Shown one piece after another: positions 8,549-13,172 of a DNA stretch of 13,172 nt (the stretch's first letter is position 1; every line of letters starts with the position of its first letter). Origin of the DNA: Gammaproteobacteria bacterium (GTDB lineage: Bacteria; Pseudomonadota; Gammaproteobacteria; Xanthomonadales; Xanthomonadaceae); the NCBI GenBank assembly GCA_030431185.1, contig JAUIJO010000068.1, positions 1 to 13,172 of the forward strand. The letters are read 5' to 3'. The translations under genes and the position numbers were made by a program. The notes under the pieces are model-generated. The model was not told the DNA's origin and made no database searches. It saw only the letters and a list, made by a program, of their open reading frames with translations.

Positions 8549-9733
8549 TCAGAACCTCAAGGCGTATTCCCGCGACTCGATGGGCGCCATGCGGGTCTGG
8601 TCGTGGAGCTCGAGCTGGCGCAGCTCGAACGGCCGGCCATAGCCCTTTGGCAGGTGCGCGCGATCGAACGCGAGCGTCAGGCGCCGTTCGCCGGCTTCGA
8701 ACCAGTTGGCCGCGTGTGCCTGCGACACGGGGGCCATGGCGCCATCCGCGGCGGTGGCGTAAAGCGTGCCACGCACCTCGAAACGCCCGGTCGAGGCCAC
8801 TTCGATCGGCAGCGATACCCGCAGGCGACCCGGGTCCGCCTCGACGTCGCCGGTGAGGCGCGCCGTCGGTGCGGCGACCGCGAAGGCGGTCCGCGCGTCG
8901 CGGGCGACTTCGCCGTCGTTGGCGAAGACCTGCAGTTCCCACAGTCCGCCGGCAGTGCCGCTTGCCCCGGGCAGCGTGAAGCGCGCGATGCCGCGGCCAT
9001 CGCGGCCGCCACGCACCGCGACCGGCGTGCTGCTTCCGTCGGGCGAGACGAGGAGGGCCTGCGCCTTGCCCTGCACCGGGCGTCCACCGCGCTCCATGTC
9101 GACGGCGACCTGCATGCGGCCGCCGGCCAGCACCTGCTGGCGATCGGGACGGGCACGCAGGACGACGTCGCTTTGCGGCTCGTACACATGGACCACGTAA
9201 TCGCCGCGGGCATCGTCGGCCTGCAAGCGGTAGCGACCGGCCCCGGCATCGAGCTTGACGATGGACGTCCCCGCGCCGACGGGCATGCCGGCGGCCTGCA
9301 GTTGCGTGCTGTCGGCGAGCGACTGCAGTTTCACCGCGCGTCCGCCCTGGCTGACGCGCAACGCCGCGGGGGCCATCGCGCGCGCGCCGCGCGCCGGGCT
9401 CACCCGGATCAGCGCGCCGGGCGCGGTCGTGCTGACATCGACCCCCCGCGCGAGCGCGGCGCCGTCGACCGTCATCCAGTATTCGCGGCTCTCCGCTTCG
9501 AACGGCGTCGCGGCCTCCAGTCGTGCCGTCGGATCCAGCTTCCATGCGTAGCTGACGGCCTGGTGCTCGTGATCGCCGGTCGGGGGCGGCAGGGTCACCA
9601 GGCGCTGGGGGACCTGGTCGTCCGGAGACGCGGGTCGCAGGGGCGTCGCCGCGGATGCGGCGGTCGTGGCCATCGCCAGCAGCAGGGGCAGGGTCGCGGC
9701 CTTGAGGGCATGGGATTGGATGCGCATGTTCAT
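8549..9733 (-). CDS. Secreted DUF4785-like protein with three beta domains
   Basis: A 394-residue exported protein of unknown function. MNMRIQSHALK, a hydrophobic core and ASA form a signal peptide with likely cleavage after residue 28. The mature chain has no cysteine and appears to have three domains: about 45-180, containing the segment REYWMTVDGAALARGV (83-98) and APGALIRVSP (104-113); an immunoglobulin-like domain at about 185-288 (DVVLRARPDRQQVLAGG onward, with LWELQVFAND); and a beta domain at about 290-394 ending in the strand-like REYALRF. From memory of the family, the first block resembles DUF4785 proteins of Xanthomonadaceae and Legionella. A longer frame upstream is rejected: it would overlap the hydrolase gene, whereas the chosen ATG has GAGGGA 7 nt ahead and a signal peptide. 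It is 11 bp behind the hydrolase gene, so co-translation and a shared extracytoplasmic role are likely. An unrelated adhesin-like role is also possible. Confidence 0.78.
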   Translation of the reverse strand: MNMRIQSHALKAATLPLLLAMATTAASAATPLRPASPDDQVPQRLVTLPPPTGDHEHQAVSYAWKLDPTARLEAATPFEAESREYWMTVDGAALARGVDVSTTAPGALIRVSPARGARAMAPAALRVSQGGRAVKLQSLADSTQLQAAGMPVGAGTSIVKLDAGAGRYRLQADDARGDYVVHVYEPQSDVVLRARPDRQQVLAGGRMQVAVDMERGGRPVQGKAQALLVSPDGSSTPVAVRGGRDGRGIARFTLPGASGTAGGLWELQVFANDGEVARDARTAFAVAAPTARLTGDVEADPGRLRVSLPIEVASTGRFEVRGTLYATAADGAMAPVSQAHAANWFEAGERRLTLAFDRAHLPKGYGRPFELRQLELHDQTRMAPIESREYALRF

Positions 9734-9740
9734 GTCGTGT

Positions 9741-9746
9741 TCCCTC
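9741..9746 (-). promoter_or_regulatory. Shine-Dalgarno deciding the DUF4785-like start
   Basis: GAGGGA on the minus strand lies 7 nt before the ATG at 9733 and overlaps the TGA stop (9745-9747) of the upstream hydrolase gene. Ribosomes ending on the hydrolase could re-start here, which points to coupled translation and against the longer upstream frame. Confidence 0.65.
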
Positions 9747-10623
9747 ACTGTTGCATGTCGCTGCGGAGGATGGTGTCGAGCCTGAAGCAGGCCCGGCGGC
9801 TCTGGTTGTGGCTCAGCGGCTCGCGGTCGCGCGTGCGGCTCTTGTCCACGAACCACACGCTGCCGGCGGCCGATTGGCTGCTGCATTCAAGGAAGCCATC
9901 CGAGCAGTCGTCCAGCCAGTTCTGGGTGGTTTCCAACCCGACGTTCTCGGCATAGCCGCCGCAATAGCTGTCGGAGTCCCAGATCGCCGATTCGACGTCG
10001 CTGCCGACGACGCTGCGGAAGGTGCGCGGCAGTCCCGGGCGGCCGGGCGTCCCGTAGAGGTATTGGCCGTTGTAGACCGCCATCCAGCTTTCCTGCTGCA
10101 TGCGCACGGCATCCGACTTGTAGCCCAGCAGCCAGCCCAGCGACTGCTCGAACACGTTGCCGTTCATGACCGCGTCGGCCAGCGGCGTCCCCGCCGAGGA
10201 CGGCGCCAGGGCGTTCACCCGCACGACCTTGTCGATGATCGCCGGATACCGGCTGTCCCAGGTCGGGTTCGACAGGATCCAGCGCATGACGTTGCCACCA
10301 TTGGAGTGGGTGACGACGATCAGGCGGGTGATGCCGCGCTGGTTGATGAAGCTGGTCAGCTGGCCGGCCAGGCAGCCGGCGGCGCGGCTGTCCCACATGT
10401 ACTGTTCGAAATCGCAGTTGATGACGGTGTAGTTGGCCGGACTGGACAGCCCCTGGCGGACCGAGTCGACCATCTGCGGCTTCCAGTAGTCCTGGTAGGC
10501 GTTGGTCTGTTTGCCGGTGCCGTGGACGAAGGCGACGCCGGTGACGTCGGCGGCGTGCGCGGAGGGCGCGAGCATGGCGAGGAAGAGCGAGCCCAGGACA
10601 GGGCCGCAAGCGAGCTTGTGCAT
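9745..10623 (-). CDS. Secreted serine alpha/beta hydrolase (lipase/esterase-like)
   Basis: Exported 292-residue hydrolase. A signal peptide (MHKLACGPV, hydrophobic core, SAHA) is probably cut after residue 24. FVHGTGKQ (32-39) fits the oxyanion-hole HG motif of lipases. The nucleophile elbow reads VVTHSNGGN, so Ser107 sits in T-H-S-N-G rather than the usual G-x-S-x-G. Asp242 in SDGFLECSS lies where lipases have their D-G-x-V aspartate, and His272 in LSHNQSRR is the likely third triad member. Six cysteines in the mature part (70, 84, 221, 240, 247, 279) suggest up to three disulfides, fitting a periplasmic or secreted enzyme. Substrate is unknown; lipid or polymer ester cleavage is inferred. 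The ATG at 10623 has AAGGG 9 nt ahead. It is first gene of a two-gene unit with the DUF4785-like gene and has its own promoter and operator-like dyad. Confidence 0.83.
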   Translation of the reverse strand: MHKLACGPVLGSLFLAMLAPSAHAADVTGVAFVHGTGKQTNAYQDYWKPQMVDSVRQGLSSPANYTVINCDFEQYMWDSRAAGCLAGQLTSFINQRGITRLIVVTHSNGGNVMRWILSNPTWDSRYPAIIDKVVRVNALAPSSAGTPLADAVMNGNVFEQSLGWLLGYKSDAVRMQQESWMAVYNGQYLYGTPGRPGLPRTFRSVVGSDVESAIWDSDSYCGGYAENVGLETTQNWLDDCSDGFLECSSQSAAGSVWFVDKSRTRDREPLSHNQSRRACFRLDTILRSDMQQ

Positions 10624-10644
10624 GTTGACATTCCCTTGTTCGAT

Positions 10645-10671
10645 GCGGCCGATGCCTACGGCATGTGCCGC
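10645..10671 (-). promoter_or_regulatory. Leader hairpin upstream of the hydrolase ribosome site
   Basis: On the plus strand GCGGC (10645-10649) pairs with GCCGC (10667-10671) and ATGCC (10652-10656) with GGCAT (10660-10664), with a 2x2 internal loop and a 3-nt apical loop. In the mRNA it ends about 7 nt before the AAGGG Shine-Dalgarno (10633-10637). It lies within a predicted ~85-nt leader and might influence initiation or RNA stability. Confidence 0.35.
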
Positions 10672-10714
10672 GGAGGATCTGCTTTCCTGCGTTCCCCTCG
10701 ACGCATCGCATTCG

Positions 10715-10742
10715 AAGATACCCGTACGTATGGGTATGTCAT
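10715..10742 (-). promoter_or_regulatory. Predicted sigma-70 promoter of the hydrolase/DUF4785 unit
   Basis: Reading the minus strand, ATGACA (10742-10737; five of six match TTGACA) is followed by a 16-nt spacer and TATCTT (10720-10715; four of six match TATAAT). Transcription would begin near 10708, giving a leader of about 85 nt before the hydrolase ATG. It is the best promoter-like pair in the 199-bp gap and lies just past the terminator of the preceding unit. Confidence 0.5.
10718..10737. promoter_or_regulatory. 20-bp dyad, likely repressor operator
   Basis: ATACCCGTACGTATGGGTAT is symmetrical about 10727/10728 in nine of ten base pairs; only the seventh position from each end is mismatched (G against T). 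It fills the spacer between the predicted -35 and -10 and touches both boxes, a typical repressor site. The length and the ATAC...GTAT ends resemble TetR-family operators; that comparison is inference, and no regulator gene lies in the window. Confidence 0.55.
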
Positions 10743-10776
10743 GCGGCGCTGCAATGATTCAGGGAACGGACATCAC

Positions 10777-10805
10777 AAAAACGGGCTCCCGCTCCGCCCG
10801 CCCGT
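10777..10805 (-). terminator. Intrinsic terminator of the kmo-sbcB-DUF2461 run
   Basis: On the minus strand ACGGGC (10805-10800) can pair with GCCCGT (10786-10781); an alternative register uses CGGGC at 10800-10796 with a 9-nt loop. A run of five T follows the stem (10781-10777). It is 18 nt past the DUF2461 stop codon and is the only hairpin in the window with a true T-tract. Confidence 0.65.
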
Positions 10806-10822
10806 CCCCGCGGTGGCGCGGT

Positions 10823-11509
10823 TCAGAATTCCAGGTCCAGCGAGGCGCACAGGTAGTCGACGAAGGGCGCCATCGCCTTGAGATCGGTCTCCAGGCGCTG
10901 GCGCAGTCGCGGACCGGTCATGGTTGCGTCGGTGATGGACCGGCTGACGACGAAGTTCTTGCGCCGGAGGTCCCGGGCGTGTTCGAACTCGGGAGGGAAG
11001 CCGCGCGGCATGCGGGTGAGCATCTCGCTGTCGTCGAGCCCGTAGCGTCGTTCGAACGCGGGATCGTGCGCGGCGCGGCCCCAGCTGTCGGGATTGTCGA
11101 GGATGAAGTGGCGGATGCGGCGCAGGCTGTCGGGCGAGGGGTGCCAAAGCCCCGCCGCGATGAAGCAGCGACCGCGCTGCAGGTGGATGTAGAAGCCGGG
11201 AGCGTCGAGGTTCTTGCTGCGCTCATGGAACAGGCGCGCCCCTTGCCAGGACTTGTAGGGCGACTTGTCCTTGCTGAAACGGGTGTCGCGGTGGATGCGG
11301 AACAGCGAGCCGGCCACGCCCTTCGGCACCGAGCGGTAGTGCAGGCTGACCTCCGCCAGGGCCGGCTGGAGATCGGCGAGCAGTTGCCGGAATGGCTCGC
11401 GCACGTGCGCTTCGTACGCCTCCTTGTGGGCGTGGAACCACTCGCGGCTGTTGTGCCGACCCAACTGCTGCAGGAACTCGAAGCTGGCATCGCTGAAATA
11501 GCGGCTCAT
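10823..11509 (-). CDS. DUF2461 family protein (TIGR02453-like)
   Basis: A 228-residue cytoplasmic protein of unknown function. The conserved pattern of the family is clear: NSREWFHAHKEAYE (20-33), RIHRDTRFSKDKSPYKSW (71-88), GFYIHLQ (105-111) and AGLWHPSPDSLRRIRHFI (119-136). No signal peptide, membrane segment or established catalytic motif is seen. The start at 11509 is chosen over an ATG 51 nt upstream because GGAGA lies 4 nt before it and the protein then begins at the usual family N-terminus (MSRYFSDASFEFLQQL). Its ATG overlaps the sbcB stop as ATGA, so translation is probably coupled to exonuclease I. A T-tract terminator follows the stop by 18 nt, making this the last gene of the unit. 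The coupling suggests a role alongside the nuclease, but that is guilt by association only. Confidence 0.85.
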   Translation of the reverse strand: MSRYFSDASFEFLQQLGRHNSREWFHAHKEAYEAHVREPFRQLLADLQPALAEVSLHYRSVPKGVAGSLFRIHRDTRFSKDKSPYKSWQGARLFHERSKNLDAPGFYIHLQRGRCFIAAGLWHPSPDSLRRIRHFILDNPDSWGRAAHDPAFERRYGLDDSEMLTRMPRGFPPEFEHARDLRRKNFVVSRSITDATMTGPRLRQRLETDLKAMAPFVDYLCASLDLEF

Positions 11510-12957
11510 GGTGTCTCCGTGGGGTCGGGCATCAGGCCCTGGCCGATCTCGTGCCGCCATGCATCGAGGCTGTCGAGCAGGGCGAGGCGGTCGCTGTCCC
11601 CGGCGTGCTCGGCGCGCAGGGCCGCGATCTCGGCGAGATGGCGCGCCACGCCGGTCCCGGGATCGCGCCAGCGGTCACGACGGTATGCATCCCAGCGGTC
11701 CGACTCGCCCGCCGACAGGGTGTCGGGCCAGTTGCGGGCGCGATACCGGAACAGCAGTTCGGGCAGGCGGGTATCGCGGAAGCCGAAGGCGCGCTCGCCC
11801 AGGGCGGCGGGCGGGGTGCTGCGCACTTCGGCGAGCAGGCGTTTGTCGCCGTCGCCGATGAAGCCGTCGTATAGGGAGGCATCCACGTCGGAAGGCGCCC
11901 GCTCACGGCCGTCGTCGAAGACGCGGCGCAGCTTGTCGGCGAGCGCCGGACCCGCCTCGCGCAGCAGCGCGGCGTGGCGCTCGACCCGTGCTGGATCGAT
12001 GCACAGGCGCGCCAGGTCAGCGGGACGCAGGTGCTGCCAGGCCACCAGGGCCGGGCAGCGGTTGAGGTGGATCTCCTTGAGCGCGATCCGCGCCTCGCCC
12101 TCGGGCAGGTCGGCGGCGGGCGTGTACAGGCGGTCGGCGATGTCGGGCGCATCGAGTTCGAGGAGACGCTCCGGCGACTGCTCCAGGTCGAACACGATGA
12201 TGCGGTTGTCGATGCGCGGATGGCGTGCGAGCGGGATCACCGGCGCCGCGCACATGCGGCTGGCGGGAAAGCGCTGGGACACGTGCAGGACCGGCGCCAT
12301 CGCCACCACGTCCAGCAGGCTCGCCGCGAAGCGCTTGTTGCGCAATTGAAGGGCATAGTCCCACAGCCGCGGCTGGGCCTTGCGGAACAGGCGGGCCAGG
12401 GCGATGAGCGCGCGCACGTCGGAGAGCGCCTCGTGGGCATCGCCCTCGCGGACGCCGTTCGCCTCGGCGAGGTGCTCGAGCCGGAACGAGGTCGCCCCGT
12501 CCTCGCGGCGCGGCCATGCCAGGCCCTCGGGACGCAGCGCATGCCAGAGCCGGAACACGTCGAGCAGGTCCCAGCGCGAATTGCCGTTGCGCCACTCGCG
12601 CTCGTAGGGATCGTGGAAGTTGCGGAACAGGCCGTGGCGGACGAACTCGTCGTCGAACTTGAGCGAGTTGTAGCCCAGCGAACAGGTCTGGGGGCGCGCC
12701 ATCTCCTCGTGGATGCGCGACAGCGCCTCGGCCTCGGTCACGCCCGCGCGGTCGGCCATCTGCGGCGTGATGCCGGTGACCAGGGTCGCGCCCGGCGAGG
12801 GCAGCAGGTCGTGCGCGGGTTTGACGAAGAAGCTGATCGGCGCTTCGACGGGCTCGAGGTCCAGGTCGGTGCGGATCGCGGCGAACTGCGCGATGCGGCT
12901 GGTGCGCGGGTCGGTGCCGAAGGTCTCGAGGTCGTAGAACAGGAAACTGCCGGCCAT
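11506..12957 (-). CDS. sbcB: Exodeoxyribonuclease I
   Basis: Processive 3'-5' single-strand DNA exonuclease acting in mismatch repair and in trimming recombination intermediates, partnered with single-strand binding protein. The 483 residues match the usual length (475 in E. coli). The N-terminal DEDDh exonuclease core has DLETFGTDP (Asp9, Glu11), YNSLKFDDEF (Asp102), and DAHEALSDVRA (His175, Asp180). These five sit at a constant offset of six from the known E. coli catalytic residues 15, 17, 108, 181 and 186. NSRWDLLDVFRLWHALRPEG (126-145) is also characteristic. The SH3-like and helical C-terminal domains of the family would span roughly 190-483. The ATG at 12957 shares one base with the stop of the upstream kynurenine monooxygenase gene (TGATG), with AGGGG 9 nt ahead. 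Its stop overlaps the DUF2461 start. All motifs are intact. Confidence 0.95.
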   Translation of the reverse strand: MAGSFLFYDLETFGTDPRTSRIAQFAAIRTDLDLEPVEAPISFFVKPAHDLLPSPGATLVTGITPQMADRAGVTEAEALSRIHEEMARPQTCSLGYNSLKFDDEFVRHGLFRNFHDPYEREWRNGNSRWDLLDVFRLWHALRPEGLAWPRREDGATSFRLEHLAEANGVREGDAHEALSDVRALIALARLFRKAQPRLWDYALQLRNKRFAASLLDVVAMAPVLHVSQRFPASRMCAAPVIPLARHPRIDNRIIVFDLEQSPERLLELDAPDIADRLYTPAADLPEGEARIALKEIHLNRCPALVAWQHLRPADLARLCIDPARVERHAALLREAGPALADKLRRVFDDGRERAPSDVDASLYDGFIGDGDKRLLAEVRSTPPAALGERAFGFRDTRLPELLFRYRARNWPDTLSAGESDRWDAYRRDRWRDPGTGVARHLAEIAALRAEHAGDSDRLALLDSLDAWRHEIGQGLMPDPTETP

Positions 12958-13172
12958 CAGGCGACGCCCCTGTCGTGGCCTGGCAAGGGCGCCAGGCGGG
13001 CCAGCACGAGCGCATCGACGACGTCCCAGTCCAGGGTCGCCAGCGTGTCGTGGCCGCGCGTGAGCTCGACGAGCAGTTCCCGCTGCACCCGCCCGCGCTC
13101 GTAGGCCATCGCGTACGGGAAGCGATGGAAGCTGACCATCGAGTAGCGGGGCATGAAGCGGTCGGGATGGCG
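12957..13172 (-). CDS. kmo: Kynurenine 3-monooxygenase, C-terminal fragment (start outside window)
   Basis: Only the last 71 residues are present; the frame is open to the window edge, so the ATG at 13154 is internal. The stretch FMPRYSMVSFHRFPYA followed by YERGRVQRELLVEL matches the C-terminal region of bacterial kynurenine 3-monooxygenases, where the PxYSMVxF motif is a hallmark. The enzyme is an FAD- and NADPH-dependent hydroxylase converting L-kynurenine to 3-hydroxykynurenine, in tryptophan breakdown or quinolinate/NAD formation. The FAD-binding domain is outside the window, so identity rests on the tail alone. The stop overlaps the sbcB start by one base, suggesting coupled expression. 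Another aromatic hydroxylase of the same flavoprotein class is the main alternative. Confidence 0.7.
   Translation of the reverse strand, partial: RHPDRFMPRYSMVSFHRFPYAMAYERGRVQRELLVELTRGHDTLATLDWDVVDALVLARLAPLPGHDRGVA

Noticed and set aside
9734..9886. A 51-codon N-terminal extension of the DUF4785-like protein.
   Set aside because: It would bury the signal peptide in the interior and overlap the 3' end of the hydrolase gene; the internal ATG at 9733 has a well-placed GAGGGA site.
8603..9955. A 450-codon plus-strand open frame opposite the DUF4785-like gene.
   Set aside because: It is Arg/Ala/Gly-rich with no motifs, while the minus strand shows a signal peptide, a Shine-Dalgarno and family-like domains.
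11510..11560. A 17-codon N-terminal extension of the DUF2461 protein.
   Set aside because: The downstream ATG has a GGAGA site at 4-nt spacing, overlaps the sbcB stop as ATGA, and gives the usual N-terminus.
10502..12349. A 615-codon plus-strand open frame running opposite DUF2461 and sbcB.
   Set aside because: It crosses the hydrolase promoter, a terminator and two well-identified genes on the other strand; its product is compositionally biased and shows no domain.

Overview
This GC-rich window, with dense G/C-ending codons, looks like ordinary chromosome of a Gammaproteobacterium of the Xanthomonadaceae/Lysobacteraceae (Lysobacter, Luteimonas or Stenotrophomonas type). That placement is an inference from base composition and gene content: a large NAD-glutamate dehydrogenase, a short NAD kinase, DUF2939, DUF4785 and a kynurenine 3-monooxygenase tail. 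I see no rRNA, tRNA, CRISPR array, insertion sequence, integrase or attachment site. No gene-free stretch exceeds about 210 bases.

Left half, plus strand: the 3' part of an acyl-CoA dehydrogenase gene (cut by the window edge), a 207-bp gap with two strong hairpins, a 1674-residue NAD-dependent glutamate dehydrogenase, a terminator-like hairpin, NAD kinase, and a HAD-type cytosolic 5'-nucleotidase. These are central catabolism and nucleotide or NAD(P) housekeeping genes. Each has its own leader rather than tight operon junctions.

Right half, minus strand, read from right to left: the 3' end of a kynurenine 3-monooxygenase gene, exodeoxyribonuclease I (sbcB) and a DUF2461 protein form a tightly coupled run. 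Stop and start overlap as TGATG at the first junction and ATGA at the second, and the run closes with a T-tract terminator. Next come a secreted serine alpha/beta hydrolase and a secreted three-domain DUF4785-like protein. They are separated by 11 bp and the second gene's Shine-Dalgarno sequence overlaps the first gene's stop. Their promoter carries a nearly perfect 20-bp dyad exactly between the -35 and -10 elements, which is the arrangement of a repressor operator. A 12-bp perfect hairpin follows, then a membrane-anchored DUF2939 protein that converges on the 5'-nucleotidase gene.

The most interesting part is the hydrolase/DUF4785 pair. Both proteins carry signal peptides, both look exported, and they are almost certainly co-translated from one apparently repressible promoter. 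The hydrolase has a clear Ser-Asp-His triad but an altered nucleophile elbow (T-H-S-N-G). A dedicated enzyme-partner relationship (foldase, inhibitor or substrate adaptor) is plausible but unproven. The remainder reads as conserved housekeeping sequence.
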